This document shows, one piece after another, positions 14,467 to 21,074 of a DNA stretch of 29,161 bases. The notes below the pieces were generated by a model. That model searched no databases. It saw nothing but the letters and a program-made list of their open reading frames with translations, and was not told the DNA's origin. The DNA comes from Limnoraphis robusta CS-951 (GTDB lineage: Bacteria > Cyanobacteriota > Cyanobacteriia > Cyanobacteriales > Microcoleaceae). The DNA lies in the NCBI RefSeq assembly GCF_000972705.2, contig NZ_LATL02000023.1:1-29161 (forward strand), in the 5' to 3' direction. Position 1 is the stretch's first letter; each line of letters opens with the position of its first letter. A program made the position numbers and the translations under genes.

Positions 14467-15438
14467 GTGAGGTTAAACGTGAGTATTCATCAGGCTTGGA
14501 ACTCTGTCTTAAGGTGGACGACGGCGGGGATTCTATTGGGAACTTTATTAAGTAGTTGTACCCAAGAAGTTACAAATAATTCCGACAATGATCAACCCCA
14601 AGTGGTTTCAACGAGTACGATTATTGCGGACTTAACCGAAACCATTGGCGGTGATGAAATTGAACACCAAGGAATTTTAGAAGCGGGTGCTGATCCTCAT
14701 GTTTATGAACCTGTTCCTCAAGATAGTATTGCCTTTGAAGAAGCCGATCTAATTTTTTATAATGGCTACAATTTAGAACCGGGATTAATTAAGTTAATGA
14801 ATGCCGCAGGAGTCGGAGCAAAAAAAGTCGCTGTTGGGGAGATAGCCTCACCTTTAGAGATGGAATATCAAGGACAAACTGAACCCGATCCGCACGTTTG
14901 GGGAAATGTAGAAAATGTTATAATAATGGTGAATACGATTCGAGATAACTTGATAGAAATTTCTCCAGAAGACCGAGAAATTTTTACAAAAAATGCGGCT
15001 CAACTCACCCAAGAATTGCAACAACTCAATACTTGGATCGAACAACAAATAGCAACCATTCCTGAAAACCAACGTAAATTAGTCACCACTCACGATGCTT
15101 TTCAATATTATGCGCGTGCTTATGGTTTAGAGATAACAGGAACTTTAATTGGAATTAGTACCGAAGAACAACCGAGCGCTCAAACCGTCAGTAAGTTAGC
15201 AGATTCGATTCGGAAAAGTCAAGTTCCGGCGATTTTTGCAGAAACAACGATTAACCCGAAATTAATCACAACAGTTGCTCAAGAAGCAGGCGTAAAATTA
15301 GCCGAAAATGAACTTTATTCTGATTCAATTGGGGCGCCGGGAAGTGACGGGGATAGCTATATTAAAATGTTAGTGTCAAATACTGAAACGATTGTTGAAG
15401 CGTTAGGGGGAAAAGTCACTGCTTTTGAACCTCAGTAG
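14467..15438 (+). CDS. Metal-binding lipoprotein of the Mn/Zn ABC importer (TroA/MntC/ZnuA family)
   Basis: A cluster A-I solute-binding protein. A signal peptide ends in the lipobox LLSSC (Cys31 when counted from the GTG at 14467), anchoring it outside the plasma membrane. Metal ligands expected for the family are visible: His78 in GADPHVYEP, His143 in DPHVWG, His209 in TTHDAF and Asp286 in YSDSIG. The third ligand is His, as in TroA and ZnuA. As I recall, it is Glu in Mn-specific PsaA and Synechocystis MntC. The His-rich loop of many ZnuA proteins is absent. Metal choice (Mn, Zn or both) is thus open. A second GTG at 14479 is better placed behind GAGG (14469-14472) and may be the true start. 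Confidence 0.9.
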   Translation: MRLNVSIHQAWNSVLRWTTAGILLGTLLSSCTQEVTNNSDNDQPQVVSTSTIIADLTETIGGDEIEHQGILEAGADPHVYEPVPQDSIAFEEADLIFYNGYNLEPGLIKLMNAAGVGAKKVAVGEIASPLEMEYQGQTEPDPHVWGNVENVIIMVNTIRDNLIEISPEDREIFTKNAAQLTQELQQLNTWIEQQIATIPENQRKLVTTHDAFQYYARAYGLEITGTLIGISTEEQPSAQTVSKLADSIRKSQVPAIFAETTINPKLITTVAQEAGVKLAENELYSDSIGAPGSDGDSYIKMLVSNTETIVEALGGKVTAFEPQ

Positions 15439-15679
15439 AGTGGGTGACATTAGTTTAGCGATAATCTCAGCAATTGAATTAGAAATAGTCACCCAGCCTA
15501 GAACTCTTTGTGTCTTCGCGTCTTTGTGGTCAAAAAAGCCGACAGCAAACGGACAAAAACAATACACTGACTTCCTGCACGGTGGCTACTCAACCCCCAA
15601 TTATTACTAAAGAGAGAGGGTAGAGATTCCCAGAACCCAGTAGACTTAAATTAAGAAAAAATAGTTCATTTTATGATTC
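15439..15679. other. Gene-free gap with one copy of a 25-bp dispersed repeat
   Basis: No gene is supported. The segment 15506-15530 (CTTTGTGTCTT, four variable bases, then TCTTTGTGGT) matches 20246-20270 at 21 of 25 positions. This kind of repeat is recurrent between genes in many cyanobacteria. The promoter for the small membrane protein at 15680 should lie to the right. Confidence 0.5.
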
Positions 15680-15961
15680 ATGGAAAATAGCTTATTCGAT
15701 CAAACTTTTCGAGACAGCACGGGCAACATTGTGATTGCTCAACCCCCAAATTTACCACTAATAGTCGGGATTACAGCAACGGTACTCACATTTGTTTTTC
15801 CAAGTGGTAATCTTCATACAGGTTTAGATGCAATTGCTTTTGGTTCTTGGTTTACTTGGGCTTGGCTAGAACTTTTTGAAGGTGTTAACTACTTTCGTCG
15901 GGCGCTGGGTTTAATCGCGCTGCTAGGTATTATCGCTTTGAGATTCCCCAACACCTTCTAA
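15680..15961 (+). CDS. Small membrane protein, unknown function
   Basis: 93 residues. After a polar N-terminus of about 25 residues come hydrophobic segments at about 26-42, 48-64 (with FGSWFTWAWLELFEG) and 72-88. The Trp-rich middle segment with Glu residues in the membrane region is unusual. I recognise no named family, but the composition and compact helices look like a genuine conserved hypothetical of cyanobacteria. The start at 15680 has no clear Shine-Dalgarno sequence. A hairpin terminator follows at 16045-16080. Confidence 0.65.
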   Translation: MENSLFDQTFRDSTGNIVIAQPPNLPLIVGITATVLTFVFPSGNLHTGLDAIAFGSWFTWAWLELFEGVNYFRRALGLIALLGIIALRFPNTF

Positions 15962-15985
15962 ATTCCCCGAAAATTAATCAACATT

Positions 15986-16015
15986 TGTAGAGACATACAA
16001 GGGTATATCTCTACA
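15986..16015. repeat. Dispersed palindromic repeat of the GTAGAGAC type
   Basis: TGTAGAGA (15986-15993) pairs with TCTCTACA (16008-16015), and after one mismatch ATAC (15995-15998) pairs with GTAT (16003-16006). The outline resembles the TGTAGAGACGTTGC...TCTCTACA palindromes frequently seen between cyanobacterial genes. Confidence 0.5.
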
Positions 16016-16044
16016 TCTCAAATTAGCATGAACAATCCTTTTTC

Positions 16045-16080
16045 AAATCCCGGTTTCGCAGAAGTTACCGGGATTTTATT
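16045..16080 (+). terminator. Rho-independent terminator after the small membrane protein
   Basis: AAATCCCGGT (16045-16054) is fully complementary to ACCGGGATTT (16067-16076) around a 12-nt loop, and TTATT follows. Its 3' arm region (TCGC, GAAG, TTACCGGG) closely resembles the terminator at 19409-19443. Confidence 0.75.
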
Positions 16081-16096
16081 ATACACTCATCAAACT

Positions 16097-17383
16097 TTAT
16101 GGATACAAACCGCGATCGCTTAAGGCTTGCGCCACACGACCCACCCCCAAAGTATAAGCCGCCAAACGCATGGAAACGCCTTGTTTTTGTGAACGTTCAC
16201 TGACTCGATGATAAGCGTGTACCATCAATTTTTCCATTTCTCGGTTCACCCGTTTTTCATCCCAAAAAACATAAGATTGACCTTGCACCCATTCCAGATA
16301 ACTGACCACAACACCCCCGGCATTTGCGAGAATATCTGGTAATACCATCACGCCTTTGGCTTCTAACATTTGATCGGCGATTAACGTAATGGGCGCATTT
16401 GCCGCTTCTACCACAATTTGTGCTTGAATTTTATCTGCATTGTCTTCCGTAATTTGATCTTCTAACGCCGCCGGAATTAACACTTCACAGGGTAAAGTTA
16501 ACAAATCCGCATTAGAAATCATTTCACCACCCGAAAATCCAGCAATACTATAATTATTTTGGGCGGCATATTGTTGCAATGCGGGAATATCTAACCCTTG
16601 TTCGTTAAAAATTCCGCCGGAAACATCAGAAATCGCTAATATTTTAGATCCCGCTTCATGCAAGAGTTGTGCTGCTGCTGCCCCAACTTTTCCGAAGCCT
16701 TGAATCACTATTTTTACGCCTTTAAGACTGCGATTTTGTTCGAGTAACGCTTCTCGTACCGCAATCATTACGCCTCGTCCTGTGGCTAAATCTCGCCCTT
16801 TAGAACCGCCAATAGACAAGGGTTTTCCGGTGACAACTCCAGGAATTGCCCGACCCATATTCATTGAATAAGTATCCATCATCCAAGCCATTTCCCTAGA
16901 TGAAGTTCCAATATCTGGGGCGGGAATATCGAGTTCGGGGCCGATATCTTTAATCAGTTCACTCACATAACGACGGGTAATGCGTTCGAGTTCTCCTAAA
17001 CTATAATGATTAGGATTAATGGCAATTCCACCTTTGGCACCGCCGTAAGGAATTCCCACTAAGGCGCATTTCCATGTCATTAACATGGCAAGGGCGGATA
17101 ATTCTTGTAAACTAACCCCAGGATGATAGCGGGTTCCGCCTTTGTAGGGGCCAAGAACGTCGCAATGTTGCACCCGATGTCCGGCGAGGACTTTGACTTG
17201 GCCGTTATCGAGTTTAATGGGAATGGAAACGGTGACAACTTTGCGGGGTTGTTCGAGGATAACGATCACATTTGGATCGATTTGCAGTTGATCGGCGGCT
17301 TGTTGTAGATAGCTACAGGTGCGATCATAAGGGCAAATATAGGCGGGAGTTGGTGCGACGGGGACTTGCAGTGATGAAACCAT
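16097..17383 (-). CDS. gdhA: Glutamate dehydrogenase (Glu/Leu/Phe/Val dehydrogenase family)
   Basis: A 428-residue enzyme of the hexameric bacterial/archaeal type, interconverting glutamate and 2-oxoglutarate plus ammonium with NAD(P)H. The substrate site shows GPYKGGTRYHP and MTWKCALVGIPYGGAKGGI with the catalytic lysines, then PAPDIGTSSREMAWMMDTY with the conserved Asp. The Rossmann domain has GFGKVGAAAAQLL. NADP or NAD preference cannot be decided safely. In cyanobacteria it is an auxiliary to GS-GOGAT, active in stationary or high-ammonium conditions. About 25 N-terminal residues precede the fold. It is a single gene, convergent with the small membrane protein. Confidence 0.93.
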   Translation of the reverse strand: MVSSLQVPVAPTPAYICPYDRTCSYLQQAADQLQIDPNVIVILEQPRKVVTVSIPIKLDNGQVKVLAGHRVQHCDVLGPYKGGTRYHPGVSLQELSALAMLMTWKCALVGIPYGGAKGGIAINPNHYSLGELERITRRYVSELIKDIGPELDIPAPDIGTSSREMAWMMDTYSMNMGRAIPGVVTGKPLSIGGSKGRDLATGRGVMIAVREALLEQNRSLKGVKIVIQGFGKVGAAAAQLLHEAGSKILAISDVSGGIFNEQGLDIPALQQYAAQNNYSIAGFSGGEMISNADLLTLPCEVLIPAALEDQITEDNADKIQAQIVVEAANAPITLIADQMLEAKGVMVLPDILANAGGVVVSYLEWVQGQSYVFWDEKRVNREMEKLMVHAYHRVSERSQKQGVSMRLAAYTLGVGRVAQALSDRGLYP

Positions 17384-17787
17384 GAGTTTTAACCTCTTAG
17401 CGTGTCGTTAAGACTGAGATAGGGGAAATCGATCATTGCACCCCAAAAAGGGACAGGAGGGCAGCTATTTTTCGGCTCCTGTACTTGTACTTATCAATTT
17501 CTTGTACTAATTCCTTGATCCCTGACTGGATTTCCTCTATTTCTAGATTAACTTAAATTTTTGAGTTTGAGAGAAAATTGTAAAATTTGTTACAGTTTTT
17601 GATTTCAACCTGTAGTGCGTCGGCAAATAGGACTGGGGGGCAGAGGATCATGATCACCGATAAGGTTGTCTGAATAACGATAAGATTGAACTCAAGGTAG
17701 ATGTGCTATTGTTCACAACGAGTTCTAGTTAAGTTTACCTCATGGGTATTCACGATTTCTCTGGGCGTTTAACAGGTTGTGTGAGTG
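17384..17787. promoter_or_regulatory. Divergent promoter region between gdhA and the hybrid kinase
   Basis: A 400-bp gap with no supported gene. TTGTACT-like hexamers recur three times in the left part (around 17478-17510), TGATCATGATCA-like dyad sequence lies near 17648-17657, and CGATAAG occurs twice near 17657 and 17679. I found no canonical NtcA site (GTA-N8-TAC) despite the nitrogen-related neighbour. Confidence 0.3.
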
Positions 17788-18942
17788 ATGAGTGAGGCTA
17801 AAATTCTTATTGTTGAAGATGAATTTTTGATTGCTCAGGGGTTAGCCCGTAAACTGAAAAAGTTAGGCTATCAAGTTATGGATATTGTGGCTTCGGGGGT
17901 GGAAGCCATTCAACGAACCCGTGAGTTTCACCCCGATTTGATCTTGATGGATATTTTAATAGAAGGAGACAGAGATGGCATAGAAACGGCGGCTGAGATT
18001 TATCAATCTTATTTCGTTCCGGTGATTTATGTCACAGCTTATGCCGATGATCAAACCTTAAAACGCGCTCAAGGTACTGGGTCTTACGGTTATATTCTCA
18101 AACCCATTAACGAACGAGAATTGCACGCAACGATTCAAATTGCACTCAGCAAACATCAACAGGCGGTTCAACTCCAACAGTCAATATTTGATGCTGAAGC
18201 CAAAAGCCAAGAAAAATCTCGACATCTTTCTCGGGCTTCTCATAATTTACGCAACCGCATGACGGTTATTCAGGCGATCGCAGGAATTTTGCATGAATAT
18301 GGAGAGCAGTTATCTTGTCAGAAAAGGCAGAAACATCTGGACTTAATTCGCACTTCTATTCAAAATATGAATGATATCCTCGAAGATGTTTTATTTCTGA
18401 TTCGCTCAGAAGCGGCGAAACATCCGTTTAATCCTGAGCCTCTAGATCTGATCAAATTTTGTCAAGATTTGCTGGAAGAATGCCTTGCGATCGCGACAGA
18501 CAAGCATACCCTGAAATTTACCTGTCATAGTAATTGTTCTTCAACTTCTCTGGATATTAAACTGTTGCATTATATTCTAACAAATTTACTCTCAAATGCG
18601 ATTAAGTATTCTCCGAATGGGGGCTGCATTAACTTAGAGGTAAACTGTGATTTAAAACAAGTGATCTTTCGAGTAAAAGATGAAGGTATTGGCATTCCCA
18701 AAAACTATTATCAAAAACTCTTTCAGCAATTTGAACGAGCTTCTAACGTTGGGAATATTAAGGGAACTGGGTTAGGTCTTTCGATTGTTAAGCAAGCGGT
18801 TGATTTACATCAAGGTGAAATTACCGTTGAAAGTGAACTCGGGAAAGGAACAACTTTTACCGTCAAATTACCTCACGTTATATCATCTGAAAAAATAGAA
18901 GTTAAACCCGATCAAGTTTCAGGATGTTTAGAGAAAAAATGA
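17788..18942 (+). CDS. Hybrid receiver-histidine kinase
   Basis: 384 residues with the receiver in front of the kinase. The receiver spans about residues 4-122 (acidic VEDE, phosphoacceptor Asp55 in LILMDILI, Thr83 in VTAYAD, Lys105 in LKP). A short coiled segment leads to the dimerisation helix with the phosphorylatable His152 in SHNLRNRMTVIQAI, an atypical H-box in place of SHELRTPL. The ATPase domain follows: N-box LLHYILTNLLSNAIKYSPNGG, G1 DEGIGIP, F-box FQQFERAS, G2 GTGLGLSIV. There is no membrane or sensor domain, so input must come from phosphorylation of its receiver. Such receiver-kinase proteins often follow phytochromes or other kinases; none is adjacent. A GTG at 17785 is also possible. 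Confidence 0.88.
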   Translation: MSEAKILIVEDEFLIAQGLARKLKKLGYQVMDIVASGVEAIQRTREFHPDLILMDILIEGDRDGIETAAEIYQSYFVPVIYVTAYADDQTLKRAQGTGSYGYILKPINERELHATIQIALSKHQQAVQLQQSIFDAEAKSQEKSRHLSRASHNLRNRMTVIQAIAGILHEYGEQLSCQKRQKHLDLIRTSIQNMNDILEDVLFLIRSEAAKHPFNPEPLDLIKFCQDLLEECLAIATDKHTLKFTCHSNCSSTSLDIKLLHYILTNLLSNAIKYSPNGGCINLEVNCDLKQVIFRVKDEGIGIPKNYYQKLFQQFERASNVGNIKGTGLGLSIVKQAVDLHQGEITVESELGKGTTFTVKLPHVISSEKIEVKPDQVSGCLEKK

Positions 18943-18945
18943 ACA

Positions 18946-19155
18946 CTATTGAAGATCTGACTCTTTTAACTCTGCTATCTTCATCAATGCTTTCAGGGTT
19001 CCTATCTTTAAATCCTGATTTTTATGGACTGGAATCGATATAATTTTTTGCTCCCCTGGCTTTTCATAAATGTGATGACTTCCCGTGATTTTTCTCAGAA
19101 CTCACCCTTTTTTCTCAACAATTTTGCAGAACTTTCTACCTGAAATGGATTTCAT
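18946..19155 (-). pseudogene. hicA: hicA toxin gene interrupted by an in-frame TGA
   Basis: Translating leftward from the ATG at 19155 gives MKSISGRKFCKIVEKKG, a TGA at 19104-19102 (codon 18), then VLRKITGSHHIYEKPGEQ and IISIPVHKNQDLKIGTLKALMKIA, ending at TAG (18948-18946). This is the small double-stranded-RNA-binding mRNA interferase HicA. The family has Trp at the stop position (KKGW), so a single TGG to TGA change explains it. The catalytic His in GSHH is present downstream of the stop. The ATG overlaps the hicB stop as ATGA, so the two were translationally coupled. Readthrough is the only way to make active toxin. It ends 3 bp from the convergent kinase stop. Confidence 0.88.
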
Positions 19156-19355
19156 ACTGTGACTTCCACAATCTGGCTATTTGGTTCAGGAGTGTAAGAA
19201 TTACTTGCAACCTCTAACCAACCTTCTATCGCATCCTGAAGATTGGTTAAAACTTCCTCCATTGTATCTCCTTCAGTAATACAGCCCGGTAACGCTGGAA
19301 CTTCTGCCCAATATCCACCTTCTTCTGCGGTATGTATCACTGCTTTAATCTGCAT
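19152..19355 (-). CDS. hicB: HicB-type antitoxin
   Basis: A 67-residue protein with the partly degraded RNase H-like fold of HicB: MQIKAVIHTAEEGGYWAEVPALPGC is the core, followed by GDTMEEVLTNLQDAIEGWLE. This short form lacks the usual C-terminal DNA-binding domain (ribbon-helix-helix or HTH), so autoregulation may be weak or absent. It is placed before hicA with a 4-bp ATGA overlap. Because hicA is interrupted, the antitoxin is probably an orphan that might still neutralise related HicA proteins elsewhere. AAGG lies just before the ATG at 19355. Confidence 0.88.
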   Translation of the reverse strand: MQIKAVIHTAEEGGYWAEVPALPGCITEGDTMEEVLTNLQDAIEGWLEVASNSYTPEPNSQIVEVTV

Positions 19356-19408
19356 AAGCCTTGTTTAGCTAGAGTTTTTATGATAATTCTTATAACATTC
19401 TACACCCC

Positions 19409-19443
19409 AAAAACCCGGCGATCGCGAAAGTTACCGGGTTTTT
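19409..19443. terminator. Bidirectional terminator between hicB and the methyltransferase
   Basis: AAAAACCCGG (19409-19418) pairs with CCGGGTTTTT (19434-19443) around a 15-nt loop that contains a HIP1 octamer. The A-run and T-run make it usable in both directions. It ends the leftward methyltransferase transcript just after its stop, upstream of hicB. Confidence 0.75.
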
Positions 19444-19447
19444 CATT

Positions 19448-20188
19448 TCAAACTTGCATGAGATAAAAAACATACCCATAATAAGCGGAATATTGACGAT
19501 AGAGATCAATTTCCTGTTGATGAAGTTCAACAACTTCTAATTTATCAGCATCATCTTTGTACTTTTGAGATAACGTAATTAATTTTTGTTCAAGCGGGGT
19601 GTAATAATGCACCCACCAAGCCGACTCAGGAAGCACAAAATAGCCGATTTCTTGATATCCCGCCCGTTGAATAATCAATCGATTCGCTTCAATATCCCGC
19701 ATTTGAGGATATTCTTGATCCCAAAATTGTTGTAATTCTTCTGGGGGGTTAGGTGCAAGCCAAGAAATCTCAGTTACTGCTAAATAGCCTTGTTTTTTTA
19801 ACAACGGTTTCCAACAAGAAAGTGCATTTTCAAAGCCAATACTATAAGCTGAACCTTCCGCCCAAATCACATCAAAACTGCTGTGATGAAATTCAAGTGC
19901 TGACATATCGGCGTTAACAATTTGAATCTGATCTGCAACACCTTTTTCCACCGCTTTTTGATGCAATTGATCGAGAAAAGGTTGATGATTATCAACAGCG
20001 ATGACTGTTCCGTTTGAGAGTTCAACTAAATCCAGAGTTTGCATCCCTGGCCCACAACCCAAGTCTAAAATAAGCGGTTGGGGCGGTAAATGGGTTAACA
20101 AGGAATAAGCCTTTTGGGTGGACTCAAAATCACCTGGCCCTTCACGGGGTAAGCCTTGATGAATCTCAAAAAATATCTCTAGGTTCAT
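19448..20188 (-). CDS. SAM-dependent class I methyltransferase
   Basis: 246 residues from the ATG at 20188; an in-frame GTG at 20200 is also possible. Motif I is LILDLGCGPGMQTLDL, followed by the acidic strand IAVDNHQPF, then a motif II/III region (IQIVNADMSALEF) and DVIWAEGSAYSIGFENAL. The C-terminal part (YPQMRDIEANRLIIQRAGYQEIGYFVLPESAWW) is a mixed helical lid. The substrate is not evident; the fold is of the UbiE/Methyltransf_11 type acting on small molecules. It lies 109 bp downstream of the HxlR regulator on the same strand, with a dispersed repeat between. Confidence 0.85.
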   Translation of the reverse strand: MNLEIFFEIHQGLPREGPGDFESTQKAYSLLTHLPPQPLILDLGCGPGMQTLDLVELSNGTVIAVDNHQPFLDQLHQKAVEKGVADQIQIVNADMSALEFHHSSFDVIWAEGSAYSIGFENALSCWKPLLKKQGYLAVTEISWLAPNPPEELQQFWDQEYPQMRDIEANRLIIQRAGYQEIGYFVLPESAWWVHYYTPLEQKLITLSQKYKDDADKLEVVELHQQEIDLYRQYSAYYGYVFYLMQV

Positions 20189-20222
20189 GCTCAAAAACAC
20201 TCTCGTTTAAAAAATACAAACC

Positions 20223-20270
20223 ACTAAGACACCAAGAAATAAAATCTTTGTGTCTTAGTCTCTTGGTGGT
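20223..20270. repeat. Dispersed repeat with 10-bp inverted arms
   Basis: ACTAAGACAC (20223-20232) is fully complementary to GTGTCTTAGT (20250-20259). The right half (20246-20270) matches 15506-15530 at 21 of 25 positions. It therefore is a mobile or amplified intergenic repeat and not only a terminator. Confidence 0.6.
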
Positions 20271-20309
20271 GAATTTAGGATGCAAACTCAAGCAATCCTA
20301 CAGTTCATC

Positions 20310-20702
20310 TCACCCACTCAATTCTAACGGACAAACATGAGACTGTTGTTGTAGCCATTGTTGTCCGACTTGTTGTAACGCTTCGATAACGGGTTGAAGT
20401 TCTTCGCCTTTTTCAGTTAGAGAATATTCTACTTTGGGCGGAATTTCGGGATATACCGTGCGTTTAACCAAACCATATTGTTCGAGTTGTCGGAGTCGAA
20501 TCGTTAAAGTTTTCGTACTAATTCCGGGTAACGCCTCAACGAGTTCATAGGTTCGGCGACTTCCCTGAAACAGTTCTCTGAGAATCTGAAGCGACCACTT
20601 CCTCCCGACCCGATCCAAAATAAATTCGATAGGAGAGGTGATCTCTAGACACTGAGGGACATTCAGCAGCAAAGGGGTAGAATCGTCTGTTTTGACCTTC
20701 AT
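20310..20702 (-). CDS. HxlR-family transcriptional regulator
   Basis: A 130-residue winged-helix protein of the HxlR/DUF24 type: RVGRKWSLQILRELFQGSRRTYELVEALPGISTKTLTIRLRQLEQYGLVKRTVY, then PPKVEYSLTEKGEELQPVIEAL. The family responds to aldehydes, quinones or thiol stress through a conserved N-terminal Cys. Here Cys18 in VPQCLEITSPI stands in about the right position, and a second Cys near the C-terminus (SHVCPLEL) is extra. GAGG lies in front of the ATG at 20702. It may control its neighbour methyltransferase or the divergent ppsA; this is an inference. Confidence 0.9.
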   Translation of the reverse strand: MKVKTDDSTPLLLNVPQCLEITSPIEFILDRVGRKWSLQILRELFQGSRRTYELVEALPGISTKTLTIRLRQLEQYGLVKRTVYPEIPPKVEYSLTEKGEELQPVIEALQQVGQQWLQQQSHVCPLELSG

Positions 20703-20969
20703 CGAACCATCCTCATAAACTTCATCTTTTTTAATAATAACCTAAAAATCCTTGTCCTCGCTATTCTTTTCGTTTTGTAACTATGAGGAAGCACTCAAGG
20801 ATGATGGCAATTTGCAGAGAAAAGAATAGGATAAAAGTAGAGTCAATCAAAAACCGATTGAACCTCCACTCCCCTTCAAGCCTTTCGTTAAAAAGACGTA
20901 ACATTCGGCGAATAACCATTGGGGATCAATGTTTTTAAATTTTAAAGACTTGTTTTAACAAGATTGAAA

Positions 20970-20996
20970 GGAACGGTCAGCCCGTTTCCGTTTTTA
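20970..20996 (+). terminator. Terminator-like hairpin upstream of ppsA
   Basis: GGAACGG (20970-20976) pairs with CCGTTTCC (20982-20989) with one bulged T, and GTTTTTA follows. It points rightwards within the ppsA leader region, so it could be an attenuator or a barrier to upstream transcription. Confidence 0.4.
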
Positions 20997-21002
20997 GCCA
21001 AA

Positions 21003-21041
21003 CCTGCAAAGAACTCTACTGAAAGATAGAGGCTTTGCGGG
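21003..21041 (+). promoter_or_regulatory. Long two-part stem-loop in the ppsA leader
   Basis: CCTGCAAAG (21003-21011) pairs with CTTTGCGGG (21033-21041). Inside it CTCTA (21014-21018) pairs with TAGAG (21027-21031), separated by a small asymmetric internal loop, with an 8-nt apical loop. It ends 33 nt before the ATG at 21075. There is no T-run. Placement suggests an RNA-level control element, not a terminator. The rest of 20703-20969 contains no gene and should hold both promoters. Confidence 0.5.
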
Positions 21042-21074
21042 AGACTATCACTTTAGTTCGGAGTGAATTTACTG

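Noticed and set aside
15425..15610. Rightward 61-codon frame overlapping the binding-protein gene end
   Set aside because: It includes the dispersed repeat and starts inside the preceding gene; low-complexity translation with no family.
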